The notes under the pieces: generated by a model
Databases searched by the model: none
The model's input: only the letters and a program-made list of their open reading frames with translations
Told to the model about the DNA's origin: nothing
Position numbers and translations under genes: made by a program
Assembly (NCBI GenBank): GCA_024743195.1
Contig: JANSXE010000010.1
Location: 1 to 64,000, forward strand
Reading direction: 5' to 3'
DNA: 64,000 nt
From: Alphaproteobacteria bacterium
Lineage (GTDB): Bacteria > Pseudomonadota > Alphaproteobacteria > UBA8366 > Aestuariispiraceae
In this document: positions 17,196-27,015 of the stretch, one piece after another
Numbering within the stretch: position 1 is the first letter of the stretch
How the letters are laid out: every line of letters starts with the position of its first letter

Positions 17196-18641
17196 TCAGT
17201 CGGGCCGGCCTTCGGGCGGCGGGGCGACGGCGCCGGCGGCGCGCAGACGGGCGACCTTGGCGTGGAGCGGCGCCCAATAGTCGGCTTTGTCGATCGCGTC
17301 CCAGATCGCCTCGACCTCCTCGATCAGCATGTCCTCCGGCGCCTCCTGCGCCCAGAAGGCCTCGGTCCCGGGGCCGTGGAGCCCGTCCCGCACCGGCGCG
17401 TCGCGCAAGGCGGCGACCACGTCCCGCCAGGGGTCCGCGGCGTAGAGCTCGGCCAGCGGGCTCGCCGCCAGCCGCTCCGGCGCCGCCCCGCCGATCAGGT
17501 CGAAGAAGACGCGCTCGAAGGGCGGCTCGCTTTCATGCAGGCCGCGCCACACTCCCTGCGCCAGCGCCTCGCGCTCCGCCGCGTCTTCCGGCGCGACGCC
17601 CAGCCGGTGGAGCGTCTTGTCCGCCAACGCGCGGTCGAAACGGTCCCCGAAGCTCTTGAAGAGCGGCTCCAGCGTCTCGAGCGACGCGAGCGGCAGGAGC
17701 GCCTCGGCAAAGCGCGCGAGGTTCCAATGCAGCGCCTCCGCCTGCCGACCGAAGGCGTAGAGCCCGCCCTGGTCGAAATAGGCGGCGGTGAAGCCGGGGT
17801 CGTAGCGCTCGAGAAAGCGCCAGGGGCCGTAGTCGAAGCTCTCGCCCGTGATGGCGATGTTGTCGGTGTTGAGCACGCCGTGCACGAAGCCGGCGGCGAA
17901 CCAGCTCGCGCCCAGCTCGGCGACCGCCTGGACGACCGCTTCGTAGAAGGCGGCGACGGGATCGGCCGCCTCGGCCGCCGCGGGCCAGTAATGCTCGATG
18001 CTGTGCTCGACGAGGCGCTTCAGCTCCGCCTCCTGCTCCAGGGCGCGCAGGCGCTGGAAACTGCCGAGCCGGATGTGCCCATGACTCAGGCGCACCATCA
18101 CCGCCGAGCGCGTCGGCGAGGGCTCGTCGTTGCGCCAGAGTTTTTCGCCCGTCTCGATCAGGCTGAAGGTCTTGGAGGTGTAGACGCCGCGGGCCTCCAG
18201 CGTCTCGGTCGCCAGGATCTCGCGCACGCCGCCCTTCAGCGTCAGCCGCCCGTCGCCCGAGCGCGACCACGGCGTCTGGCCCGAGCCCTTGGTCCCGAGA
18301 TCCAGCAGCCGGCCGTCCGCCGCATCGCGCATCTGCGCGAAGAGGAAGCCGCGCCCGTCGCCCAGGTCCGGGTTGTAGACCCGGAACTGATGGCCGTGAT
18401 AGCGCAGCGCCAGCGGCCGCTTCAGATTGTCCGGCAGCGGTTCGAAGCCGCCGAAATGGTCGAGCCAGGCCCGGTCCTTCAGCCCGTCCAGGCCGACCCG
18501 CGCCGCCCAGCGGTCGTTGCGGAAGCGCAACACATGCTGGGGAAAGGCGGCGGCCTCGACCGGGTCGTAGTGGGCGTCGCCCAAGGCGGTGTGGCGCACG
18601 TCCGGGCGATAACAGGTGGAGGGGGAGGCGGAATCGGGCAT
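17196..18641 (-). CDS. selO: Protein adenylyltransferase SelO (YdiU)
   Basis: This 481-residue pseudokinase-fold enzyme transfers AMP to Ser/Thr/Tyr of target proteins. It has LALRYHGHQFRVYNPDLGDGRG, TKGSGQTPWSRSGDGRLTLKGG-type ATP-binding motifs, VMVRLSHGHIRLGSF and the catalytic/metal block HGVLNTDNIAITG followed by DYGPWRF. Length and motifs agree with bacterial SelO. It is convergent with the LapA-domain gene. The enzyme is linked to redox stress in other bacteria, but nothing nearby shows its control here. Confidence 0.93.
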   Translation of the reverse strand: MPDSASPSTCYRPDVRHTALGDAHYDPVEAAAFPQHVLRFRNDRWAARVGLDGLKDRAWLDHFGGFEPLPDNLKRPLALRYHGHQFRVYNPDLGDGRGFLFAQMRDAADGRLLDLGTKGSGQTPWSRSGDGRLTLKGGVREILATETLEARGVYTSKTFSLIETGEKLWRNDEPSPTRSAVMVRLSHGHIRLGSFQRLRALEQEAELKRLVEHSIEHYWPAAAEAADPVAAFYEAVVQAVAELGASWFAAGFVHGVLNTDNIAITGESFDYGPWRFLERYDPGFTAAYFDQGGLYAFGRQAEALHWNLARFAEALLPLASLETLEPLFKSFGDRFDRALADKTLHRLGVAPEDAAEREALAQGVWRGLHESEPPFERVFFDLIGGAAPERLAASPLAELYAADPWRDVVAALRDAPVRDGLHGPGTEAFWAQEAPEDMLIEEVEAIWDAIDKADYWAPLHAKVARLRAAGAVAPPPEGRPD

Positions 18642-18726
18642 GCGGGCGGGGCCTCTCGGCTGGGGAGGATCGGCCCTGTTAGCTGGGGCCGAAGCCGCCT
18701 TCCGGCAAGGGCGAAGCCGGCCGCCG

Positions 18727-18954
18727 TCAGCCGATCAGGGCGAGCGCCGGCCCCGGGAGCGGCTCCGCCGCCGCCTCCGCCTCGATCCGCTTGACCAGGG
18801 CCAAGGCGACCGGCGGGGCGAGATTGGGGCGCAGCGCGATCAGCGCCTCCACCGCAGCGCGGCGCGCCTCCAGGATCGGCAAGTGGGCGGCCTGCGCGAG
18901 CGCGGAACGCACGGCGGTCTTCAGCGCGACGGGCGCAACCCCTGTCTCCTGCAT
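18727..18954 (-). CDS. Small hypothetical protein
   Basis: From an ATG at 18954 a frame of 75 codons reads MQETGVAPVALKTAVRSAL and continues as an Ala/Leu-rich, amphipathic helical protein with several charged residues. No family is recognised. It lies upstream of selO on the same strand, 85 bp before its start. It could be a real small gene or a chance frame; in DNA of this GC content such frames are common. Confidence 0.35.
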   Translation of the reverse strand: MQETGVAPVALKTAVRSALAQAAHLPILEARRAAVEALIALRPNLAPPVALALVKRIEAEAAAEPLPGPALALIG

Positions 18955-19155
18955 GCGGCGGGCCTTTCCTGCGGATCGGGCGGCGGCGGGCGCCAGGGCC
19001 TTGCGGCGAGCGCTTACGCCGATTTGATGAAACGCGCATGGCGCCGCCATGTCGTTTTCGCGTCGCGCTGCGCTATAGTCGCCTATCGACAGGCGCGCCG
19101 GAGCGGCGCAGCAGCGCAGCAGCGCAGCAGGGAGCAGGGAGCAGGGAGCGGGCGG

Positions 19156-19575
19156 ATGAGCGACGGCGAGAGCGAAAGCCACGGATTCTGGACCTCCCTC
19201 ACCGGGGGCGGACCGCAGGCGGAGGGCGCGCTGTTTGCCGCGATTGAGGCGCGCCTCGCCGCCGGTCGGGCGCCCGACATGATGGCCGCGACGGAGGAGG
19301 CGCTGGAGGCGCTGGCCGCCGAACGCGGTTACGCCCTGATGGGCGCGAGCATGGCGCGCGGCGACGAACGCCCGCCGATGACCGATCCGGCCTATTTCGA
19401 CTGTCTGGCGCGCTCGGAGGCGCGGCTGATGGCGTGCGCGGCGGACGAGGGCGCGCGCGACGCGGTCGGGTTCCTGATGCGTTGCCTGCGCGACGCCTTC
19501 GATCTCGGCCGCGGCCGGCGCATGGCGGGCGGCGAACAGGCGCTGGCCGCCGACGGGCCCGCGGGGTTGCAATGA
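19156..19575 (+). CDS. Hypothetical protein, coupled to a DUF427 gene
   Basis: This 139-residue soluble protein starts MSDGESESHGFWTSLTGGG and is mostly helical and acidic, without membrane segments. No known motif is seen. Coding is supported by its third-position GC bias, by the ATGA overlap with the DUF427 gene, and by a purine-rich ribosome site made from a CAGGGAG repeat. The upstream DNA (19108-19155) is a run of GCAGCAGC and GGAGCAGG short repeats. Its function is unknown. Confidence 0.6.
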   Translation: MSDGESESHGFWTSLTGGGPQAEGALFAAIEARLAAGRAPDMMAATEEALEALAAERGYALMGASMARGDERPPMTDPAYFDCLARSEARLMACAADEGARDAVGFLMRCLRDAFDLGRGRRMAGGEQALAADGPAGLQ

Positions 19576-20051
19576 GCGCGCGCGCGACCGAATCGGTCTG
19601 GGACTATCCCCGACCGCCGCGGCTTGAGGCGGCGCCCGACAGGGTGGAGATCGAGGCGGGCGGCCGGCTGATCGCGCGCACCGACGAGGCCGTCCGCTGC
19701 CTGGAGACCAGCCACCCGCCGGTCTACTACCTGCCGCGCGCCGCCTTCGCAGACGGCGTGCTGCAGCCGGCGCGCGGCGCGACCAGCTATTGCGAGTTCA
19801 AGGGCCGGGCGGAGTATTTCGATCTGGTGGTCGACGGCCGCCGAATCGCGCGCGCCGCCTGGCGCTATCCGGAGCCCACCCGCGGTTTCGAGGCGCTGAG
19901 AGACCATATCGCAGTCTATCCCTCCAAGATGGACGCCTGCCGCGTCGCCGGCGAAACCGCGGCGGCGCAGGAGGGCGACTTCTACGGCGGGTGGATCACG
20001 AGCTGGATCACGGGACCGTTCAAGGGCGGCCCCGGCACGATGGGGTGGTGA
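19572..20051 (+). CDS. DUF427 domain protein
   Basis: This 159-residue protein matches the DUF427 pattern: VWDYPRPPRLE, then GGRLIARTDEAVRCLETSHPPVYYLP, GATSYCEFKGRAEYFDLV and AAWRYPEP, with IAVYPSKMDACRV at the end. The fold is a small beta-barrel of unknown activity. Its ATG is inside the stop of the gene before it (ATGA), so the two are translated together. Confidence 0.88.
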   Translation: MSARATESVWDYPRPPRLEAAPDRVEIEAGGRLIARTDEAVRCLETSHPPVYYLPRAAFADGVLQPARGATSYCEFKGRAEYFDLVVDGRRIARAAWRYPEPTRGFEALRDHIAVYPSKMDACRVAGETAAAQEGDFYGGWITSWITGPFKGGPGTMGW

Positions 20052-20072
20052 CGCGGCCGGCGCGACGTCCGC

Positions 20073-20618
20073 CTATCGATAGAAGCCGATCCGGGAGACC
20101 GCGAGATCGGCGTCGAACGCCCGGCCGATCGCCACGAGGCCGAGGCGCGTCAGCCGGTCGACGGCCAGCGGCGCCTCGATCCGGTGCGGGGCGAAGCTCT
20201 CGAACGGGAGATAGAGGGTCCGCCACTCCGGCCCCGCCGCGAAGGATGCGCGGTAGGACTGCCAGGGGCGGGCGACGTCGGTGGTGCGCAGGTGCAGCCC
20301 GTAGCTCTCGTCGTTTCCGATCACGCTCAGCCTGAGCCCGCGCCAATCGGAGGCGTCGACCGGCCGGCGCTCGGGGTCGAGATCGAGCGCCATCTGCAGG
20401 AAGCCGCCGTTGTTCTCCAGCCGCACCCGACCGGTGAGCCGCTGGGCCGGCCGGCCGGCGATCGTCTCCCGGGTCATGGCGGGGGTCGAGATCCCGCCCA
20501 TCACCCGGTCGCTCAGCGCTTCCCAGCGGGCGCCGGTCGCGGCGACCGGCTCGGCGGCGCTCATGTCGTCGATCAGACCGTCCGCCCGCGGAGCGACGGC
20601 GTCGCCGGACCCGCTCAC
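20073..20618 (-). CDS. CIA30-like (NADH dehydrogenase intermediate-associated 30) domain protein
   Basis: This 181-residue protein has LIDDMS near the N-terminus, WEALSDRVMGGIS, then RLENNGGFLQMALDLD, LRLSVIGNDESYGLHLRTT and YRASFAAGPEWRTLYLPFESF. This is the complete CIA30 jelly-roll pattern. The GTG at 20618 is preferred over the ATG at 20564 because the LIDDMS motif belongs to the domain and would be lost. GTG also overlaps the SDR stop (GTGA). In bacteria the function is not established, although the eukaryotic homologue helps to assemble complex I. Confidence 0.82.
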   Translation of the reverse strand: MSGSGDAVAPRADGLIDDMSAAEPVAATGARWEALSDRVMGGISTPAMTRETIAGRPAQRLTGRVRLENNGGFLQMALDLDPERRPVDASDWRGLRLSVIGNDESYGLHLRTTDVARPWQSYRASFAAGPEWRTLYLPFESFAPHRIEAPLAVDRLTRLGLVAIGRAFDADLAVSRIGFYR

Positions 20619-21310
20619 GCCGGGGTCACGAAAAGCTCGCCGACCGCGACATGCGGCGGCTGCTCCAGCGCGAACAGGACCGCGCGGGCGACATCGTCGG
20701 GCCGGAGCGCGTCCGGCTTCGGCGTCTCGAAGAAGGGCGTGTCGACCATGCCGGGCGCGATCAGCGTGCAGCGCCCGCCCCATTGCTTCATCTCCTCCGC
20801 CAGGTTCTCCGCGAAGCCGCGCACGAACCATTTGGTCGCGCCGTAGATCGACCCCTTGATCGTCGCCCGCCCGGCCCGCGAGCCGGTCAGGAGCACCTGG
20901 CCCTTGGTCTCGCGCAGATGCGGCAGCGCGTGATGCACCGTCAGCATCAGCCCCCAGATGTTGACGTCCAGCATGGCCCGCCAGTTGGCGGGGTCGCCGC
21001 CTTCGATCCCGGGCCGGGTCGAGCCGAGGCCGGCGTTCGCGAAAACCGCCGTCAGCGGGCCGAAGGAGGCGGCCTCCTCGACCGCGCGGGCGACCGAGGC
21101 CTCGTCGGCGACGTCGCAGACGATCGCCCGGGCGCGCCCGGGGACCAGCTCCTCGCCGATCTCCTCGCCGATCTCCGCGACCAGCGCGTCGAGCTTGTCG
21201 GCCGAGCGCGCGGCGAGCGCGACCTTCCAGCCCGCCGCCGCGGCCGCGCGGGCCGTCGCCGCGCCGATGCCCGTGGATGCGCCGGTTATCAAGAGCAGCT
21301 TGTCCGTCAT
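20615..21310 (-). CDS. Short-chain dehydrogenase/reductase
   Basis: This 231-residue NAD(P)-dependent oxidoreductase of the classical SDR type has the cofactor motif TGASTGIGAATA at the N-terminus, NAG in VFANAGLG, a serine in LLTGSRAG and the catalytic pair in YGATK. An EIGEEIGEE duplication marks a small tandem repeat. The substrate is unknown. The ATG at 21310 is directly before the cofactor strand. It is coupled to the CIA30 gene. Confidence 0.88.
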   Translation of the reverse strand: MTDKLLLITGASTGIGAATARAAAAAGWKVALAARSADKLDALVAEIGEEIGEELVPGRARAIVCDVADEASVARAVEEAASFGPLTAVFANAGLGSTRPGIEGGDPANWRAMLDVNIWGLMLTVHHALPHLRETKGQVLLTGSRAGRATIKGSIYGATKWFVRGFAENLAEEMKQWGGRCTLIAPGMVDTPFFETPKPDALRPDDVARAVLFALEQPPHVAVGELFVTPA

Positions 21311-21479
21311 CTTTCCCCCGTCAGCGATGCGAATGACCTTCTCCTGCGCGAGGTAGGCGCTTACATCATTGGAGACAAGCGCGCCCGCGCCCATCCGATG
21401 CGGCGCCGGCCGCGTATATCTTGCCGGAATGCGCGACCGGGCGGCGCGCCGGGAAAACAGCGCGAAGGGAACGGGAAGC

Positions 21480-22133
21480 ATGCTGCGCGCGATCGGACTT
21501 GCCGCCGCGGCGGCCTTGCTGGCGGGGTGCACGGTGTTCGGGATCCGCTCAGGCACGGAAGAGCCGCCTTATCGGGAGCTGGCGCGGCTCGCCGGCGGGG
21601 TGGAGGTGCGCGCGTACGAACCGCGCCTCTACGCCGAGGCGACGGCGCCGGCGGACGCGTCGAGCCCGCGCAACGCGGCCTTCCGCAAGCTGTTCCGCTA
21701 CATCACCGGCGCCAATCGGACGCAGGCGGAGATCGCGATGACGATCCCGGTCGAGACCGACGACCCCGCGGCCGCCGGAGAGGAGATCGCCATGACCGCG
21801 CCGGTCGAGACGGCGCAAGGCGACGGCGCCATGAGCATGCGCTTCTTCCTGCCGGCCGACATGACGCTTGAGACGGCGCCGCAGCCGACGGACCCGGCCG
21901 TGCGCATCGGGCGGCTGGCGCCGCAGACGATGGCGGTGCTGCGCTTCTCGGGCTCGACCCGCGAGAGCCGGGTCGCGGCCAGGAAGCGCGACCTGATGCG
22001 CGCGGTGGAGGCGGCGGCCGACTGGCGCGCGGCCGGGGCGCCGACGGCCTATTTCTACGATCCGCCCTGGACCCTGCCCTTCGTGAAGCGCAACGAGGTC
22101 GCGGTCCCGGTGGAGCGGACGGGGGCGGAATGA
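21480..22133 (+). CDS. SOUL heme-binding family lipoprotein
   Basis: This 217-residue protein has a lipoprotein signal, LAAAAALLAGC, at residues 6-16, so it should be anchored in the envelope. The rest is a SOUL/HBP domain: GGVEVRAYEPRLYAEAT, FRKLFRYITGANRTQAEIAMTIPVE, EEIAMTAPVE and SMRFFLPADM. SOUL proteins bind heme in animals and plants; bacterial members are mostly uncharacterised. The histidine phosphatase gene overlaps its stop (ATGA), so they form one unit. Confidence 0.88.
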   Translation: MLRAIGLAAAAALLAGCTVFGIRSGTEEPPYRELARLAGGVEVRAYEPRLYAEATAPADASSPRNAAFRKLFRYITGANRTQAEIAMTIPVETDDPAAAGEEIAMTAPVETAQGDGAMSMRFFLPADMTLETAPQPTDPAVRIGRLAPQTMAVLRFSGSTRESRVAARKRDLMRAVEAAADWRAAGAPTAYFYDPPWTLPFVKRNEVAVPVERTGAE

Positions 22134-22714
22134 GCCGCATCGGCTTGGTCGCGGCGCTCGCGCTGCTGCTGGCCCTGCTGCTGGCCCTGGCGGCGGCGCC
22201 GGCGCGGGCGCTCGAGCCGTTCCCGCCGGAGCGGCTGGCCGAGGGCGGCTATGCGCTGCTGCTGCGCCACGCCTTGGCGCCCGGGACCGGCGATCCGGCC
22301 AGTTTCGACCTGAACGACCCGACGACCCAGCGTCGGCTCAGCGAGACGGGGCGCGCCCAGGCCCGGGCGCTCGGCGCCATGCTGCGCGCGGCCGGGGTCC
22401 AGCGGGCGCGGGTCTTCACCAGCCAGTGGGACCGCTGTCGCGAGACGGCGGAGCTGCTGGCGCTCGGGCCGGTCGCCGACTTGCCGGCGTTGAACAGCTT
22501 CTTCGGGAGGCCCGCCGAGCGCGCGATGCGCCTGGAGGCGCTGCGCGACTTCCTGGCCGCGCAACCCACCGACGGCCCGCCGATCATCCTCGTCACCCAT
22601 CAGGTGACGGTGACCGGGATCACCGGCGATTTCGTGCGCTCGGGCGAAGGCCGGGCGCTGCGGCTCGACGGGACGCGCGCGCCGGACGTCGCGGGAACTC
22701 TGGCGCTTCCTTGA
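22130..22714 (+). CDS. Secreted histidine phosphatase family protein
   Basis: This 194-residue protein has a signal peptide (residues 1-27, Leu-rich, ending PARA) followed by GYALLLRHALAPGTGDP, where RH is the catalytic start of the phosphoglycerate-mutase-like fold (usually RHG). RLSETGRAQARALG, VFTSQWDRCRETAELL and VTHQVTVTGITG complete the active site. It is likely a periplasmic phosphatase of unknown target. Confidence 0.88.
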   Translation: MSRIGLVAALALLLALLLALAAAPARALEPFPPERLAEGGYALLLRHALAPGTGDPASFDLNDPTTQRRLSETGRAQARALGAMLRAAGVQRARVFTSQWDRCRETAELLALGPVADLPALNSFFGRPAERAMRLEALRDFLAAQPTDGPPIILVTHQVTVTGITGDFVRSGEGRALRLDGTRAPDVAGTLALP

Positions 22715-22743
22715 AGCCGTCAGGCGGCCCCCGTCAGGCCCCG

Positions 22744-23052
22744 TCAGCTCTCGTCGTCGTCGTCGTGATGGTGCGCGATCTCGCCCTCGGTATAGACGAA
22801 GGCGTCGAGATAGCCGGCGAAGTCCTTGTTGTTGCGCCGCATCCACTCGATCACCATGCAGGCGTGCTCCATCTCCTCGCGCATATTGTGCAGCAGGATT
22901 TCCTTGAGCGCGGCGTCCTCGCAATCGTCGGCCCGCTGGCGGTACCAGTCGACGGCCTCCAACTCCTCCATCAGGGAGGAAATGGCCTGGTGCATGGCCA
23001 GGGTGTCCTTGCTCAGGCGGTCGCGCGGGGCGTGAAGGGATTCGCTCGACAT
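22744..23052 (-). CDS. Encapsulated-ferritin-like protein without encapsulin
   Basis: This 102-residue two-helix protein matches EncFtn, the ferritin-like cargo of encapsulin shells: MEELEAVDWY (residues 28-37), a second helix with HNMREEMEHACMVIEW, then FVYTEG. By eye, E30, E60 and H63 align with the ferroxidase ligands E32, E62 and H65 of the Rhodospirillum rubrum protein, and E29, E32 and W36 with neighbouring metal-site residues. It probably oxidises and handles iron as a ring of dimers. The usual cargo-loading tail is absent; the chain ends in HHHDDDDES, a likely metal-binding tail. No encapsulin gene lies beside it. It is divergent from fabA. Confidence 0.85.
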   Translation of the reverse strand: MSSESLHAPRDRLSKDTLAMHQAISSLMEELEAVDWYRQRADDCEDAALKEILLHNMREEMEHACMVIEWMRRNNKDFAGYLDAFVYTEGEIAHHHDDDDES

Positions 23053-23283
23053 CTGGGTCCTCTCGCGTAAGCGGTTTCGGGCGCCGGCGGCGCCCGCCAG
23101 ACTGCGAGCATGACCGCCGCTCGACGTCGAGACAAGGCTTGCGGCGGATCGCGGCGGCGCGCCCGCGGCGGATTGTTTTCGCCCGCGTTCTCCGTTATTG
23201 GTACGCGCGAAGGCCCGGACTCGCCGGCCGCCAGCGGCGGCGCGTCGGGGCGGCAGGACAAGCCACGACAAGGGGACGGCGAT

Positions 23284-23853
23284 TTGTCAGGCGAGCATCA
23301 AGGCGCGGGCCAAGCGGCTGCGGCGCCGCCGGACGGTTCCGACAGGCAGACCAGCTTCAGCTATGAAGACCTGATCGAGTGCGCGGAGGGCCGGCTCTTC
23401 GGGCCGGGCAACGCGCAGCTCCCGCTGCCGCCGATGCTGATGGTCGACCGGATCGTGCAGATCACGGAGTCCGGCGGCGAGCACGGCAAGGGCAAGATCG
23501 TGGCGGAGCTCGACATCAAGCCGGACCTGTGGTTCTTCGACTGCCACTTCCGGGGCGATCCGGTGATGCCGGGCTGCCTGGGGCTGGACGCCATGTGGCA
23601 GCTGGTCGGCTTCTTCCTCGGCTGGCTCGGCGCGCCGGGCAAGGGCCGGGCGCTGGGCGTCGGCGAGGTGAAGCTGATGGATCAGGTGCTGCCGAGCGCG
23701 AAGCGCGTCACCTACGAGATCACGCTGAAGCGCGTCATCATGCGCAAGCTGGTGATGGGCGTGGCCGACGGCATCATGAAGATCGACGGCAAGATCGCGG
23801 CGACCGCCAGCGACATGAAGGTCGGGCTCTTCAAGCCGGCCGCGAACGGCTGA
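23284..23853 (+). CDS. fabA: 3-hydroxydecanoyl-ACP dehydratase/isomerase
   Basis: FabA dehydrates 3-hydroxyacyl-ACP and isomerises trans-2- to cis-3-decenoyl-ACP, the first step to unsaturated fatty acids. The conserved part runs from [24 protein letters not shown] to the end, with the catalytic histidine in [14 protein letters not shown] and the aspartate in LGLDAMWQL. No ATG is near the family start. A TTG at 23284 with AAGGGGA 8 bases upstream gives 189 residues, close to the usual 170, and is preferred. The ATG at 23110 would add 58 low-complexity residues. Confidence 0.93.
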   Translation: MSGEHQGAGQAAAAPPDGSDRQTSFSYEDLIECAEGRLFGPGNAQLPLPPMLMVDRIVQITESGGEHGKGKIVAELDIKPDLWFFDCHFRGDPVMPGCLGLDAMWQLVGFFLGWLGAPGKGRALGVGEVKLMDQVLPSAKRVTYEITLKRVIMRKLVMGVADGIMKIDGKIAATASDMKVGLFKPAANG

Positions 23854-23929
23854 GCGGCCTCCCGAACCGGGACGGCCCGCCGGCGCGCGCCGGGCTCACA
23901 GGACGGAAAACGGGCGACGGGGTGTTTGC

Positions 23930-25147
<1,218 letters not shown>

Positions 25148-25152
25148 CCGTC

Positions 25153-25986
25153 ATGACCAACGCATCGGGGCTGATGGCCGGCAAACGCGGCCTGATCATG
25201 GGGGTCGCCAACGACCATTCCATCGCCTGGGGAATAGCGAAAGCCTGCGCTGAGCACGGGGCCGAGCTCGCCTTCACCTTCCAGCCGGGCGGCGGCTTCG
25301 AGCGCCGGGTGCGCCCGCTGGCCGAAAGCGTCGGCTCGCCGCTGGCGACGCCCTGCAGCGTCGACGAGGATTCCAGCATCGAAGCCGCCTTCGCGGCGGT
25401 GGGCGACGTGTGGGATCGGCTCGACTTCGTGGTCCACGCCATCGCCTATTCCGACAAGGAGCAGCTCAAGGGCCGCTATGTCGACACGACGCGGGACAAT
25501 TTCCGCCATTCGCTCGACATCTCCTGCTACAGCTTCACGGCGGTGGCGCGCTATGCGGAGCCGCTGATGACCGACGGCGGCAGCCTCTTGACGCTGAGCT
25601 ACGAAGGCGCCCGGCGCGTGATGCCCTCCTACAACGTGATGGGCGTCGCCAAGGCGGCGCTGGAGGCGAGCGTGCGCTACCTCGCCTCCGATCTCGGCGA
25701 GAAGGGCGTTCGGGTCAACGCGCTCTCGGCCGGGCCGATGCGCACGCTGGCCGGCTCGGCGATCGCCGGGGCGCGCTTCACCTACGGCTGGCAGGGCAAG
25801 AGTTCGCCGCTGCGCCGCAACGTGACGCATGGCGAGGTGGGGAACGCCGGGCTCTACCTGCTCTCCGACCTCTCGGCCGGGGTCACGGGCGAGGTGCATT
25901 ACGTCGACAGCGGCTATCACCTGATCGGCATGGCGATCCCCGACGAGCCCGAAACCCCGCCGCCCGGGACCGAGAAGAAGGCCTAG
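25153..25986 (+). CDS. fabI: Enoyl-ACP reductase (NADH)
   Basis: This 277-residue SDR-type enzyme reduces the trans-2-enoyl-ACP in the last elongation step. It has the atypical cofactor motif GVANDHSIAWGIA, HAIAYSDKEQLKG, LTLSYEGARRVMPSYNVMGVAKAALE with the Y-x6-K pair of FabI, and LSAGPMRTLA. These separate it from FabG-type SDRs. It is the third gene of fabA-fabB-fabI. Confidence 0.94.
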   Translation: MTNASGLMAGKRGLIMGVANDHSIAWGIAKACAEHGAELAFTFQPGGGFERRVRPLAESVGSPLATPCSVDEDSSIEAAFAAVGDVWDRLDFVVHAIAYSDKEQLKGRYVDTTRDNFRHSLDISCYSFTAVARYAEPLMTDGGSLLTLSYEGARRVMPSYNVMGVAKAALEASVRYLASDLGEKGVRVNALSAGPMRTLAGSAIAGARFTYGWQGKSSPLRRNVTHGEVGNAGLYLLSDLSAGVTGEVHYVDSGYHLIGMAIPDEPETPPPGTEKKA

Positions 25987-26015
25987 CCTCCGATCCTCCC
26001 GGCGCGACTGGGGGC

Positions 26016-26984
26016 CTAGCGCAAATCCAGCAGGATCTTGCCGCTGCGGCCCGGCCGGGCGGCGTGGGCGGCCGCGGCCGCGATCTCGTCCATCGGGTAG
26101 ACCCGCTCCACCGGGGTGTCGAGCGCGCCCGCCTGCAGCAGCCCGATCAGCTCGCCGTAGAGGCCCTTAAGCGTGGCGGGCTCCGCCGCCTCGGCCCAGC
26201 GCTTCAGCCAGAAGCCCTGCACCCGGATGTCGCGGAAGACGAGGTCGATCGGGCCGATCCGGCTCGGCGCGCCCGACAAGAGGCCATAGACCAGCAGCAG
26301 CCCGCTCTCGTCGAGCGCGCCGGTGAGCGCCTCGCTCGCCGCGCCGCCGACGGCGTCGAAGGCGGCCTGCGCCGGCCCGGCGCGCCTCACGGCGTCGGCG
26401 TCGGCCGGATCGCAGACCAGCGCGGTCGCGTGCGGGACGCCCTCGAACAGCGCCGCCGACTCCTCGCGGCGGACGAGGTTGACGGTCTCGATCCCGCGCG
26501 CGCCCGCGAAGCGCGCGACCAGGCGCCCGACGGCGGAGTTGGCGGCGTTCTGGATCAACCGCTCGCCGGGCTTCAGGTCGGCGACCTGCAGCATCGCCCA
26601 GGCGGTCGCCGGGTTCGCCTTGATCATCGCGGCCTGATGCAGATCGACGTCGGGCGGCAGGATCATGGCGCGTTTGGCCGGGCAGGTGATGCGCTGGCGC
26701 CAGGTCGACGCCGCCAGCGGGCAGGCCAGCGCGCCGACCGCGACGCCGTCCACCCCCTCACCAACGGCCGCGACGCGGCCGACCCCTTCGAAGCCGGGAA
26801 TCGCCGGCAGCTCCGGCGTCTCGCCATAGCGGTTCTCGGCCCGCAGCAGGTCGGCCGGATTGATCGGCGCGAACAGCATCTCCAGCGCGATCTCGCCCGG
26901 TCCCGGCGGCGGCGGGTCGTCCAGGGTCTCGCAGACCAGAACCTCGTCGGGCGCGCCGAAGGCGGCGTGGCGGATGGCTTTCAT
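26016..26984 (-). CDS. MDR-family 2-enoyl thioester reductase, MECR-like
   Basis: This 322-residue medium-chain reductase has INPADLLRAENRYGETPELP followed by IPGFEGVGRVAAVG, STWRQRITCP and GERLIQNAANSAVGRLVARFAG. This wording is characteristic of mitochondrial-type trans-2-enoyl-CoA/ACP reductases (MECR/Etr1), which use NADPH and have no catalytic zinc; no zinc-site cysteines are seen. The tyrosine in NRYG corresponds to the active-site tyrosine. It could act in fatty acid synthesis with the adjacent convergent fab genes, or in reductive steps of the catabolic island. A plain quinone oxidoreductase role cannot be excluded. Confidence 0.75.
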   Translation of the reverse strand: MKAIRHAAFGAPDEVLVCETLDDPPPPGPGEIALEMLFAPINPADLLRAENRYGETPELPAIPGFEGVGRVAAVGEGVDGVAVGALACPLAASTWRQRITCPAKRAMILPPDVDLHQAAMIKANPATAWAMLQVADLKPGERLIQNAANSAVGRLVARFAGARGIETVNLVRREESAALFEGVPHATALVCDPADADAVRRAGPAQAAFDAVGGAASEALTGALDESGLLLVYGLLSGAPSRIGPIDLVFRDIRVQGFWLKRWAEAAEPATLKGLYGELIGLLQAGALDTPVERVYPMDEIAAAAAHAARPGRSGKILLDLR

Positions 26985-27015
26985 CGGGGGTCGCTCCTGG
27001 ATGCCGGCGCTGCGG

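Noticed and set aside
18727-19572. A 281-codon minus-strand protein opposite the 19156 gene
   Set aside because: Its upstream part is antisense to the coupled 19156 gene. Only the last 75 codons were kept, at low confidence.
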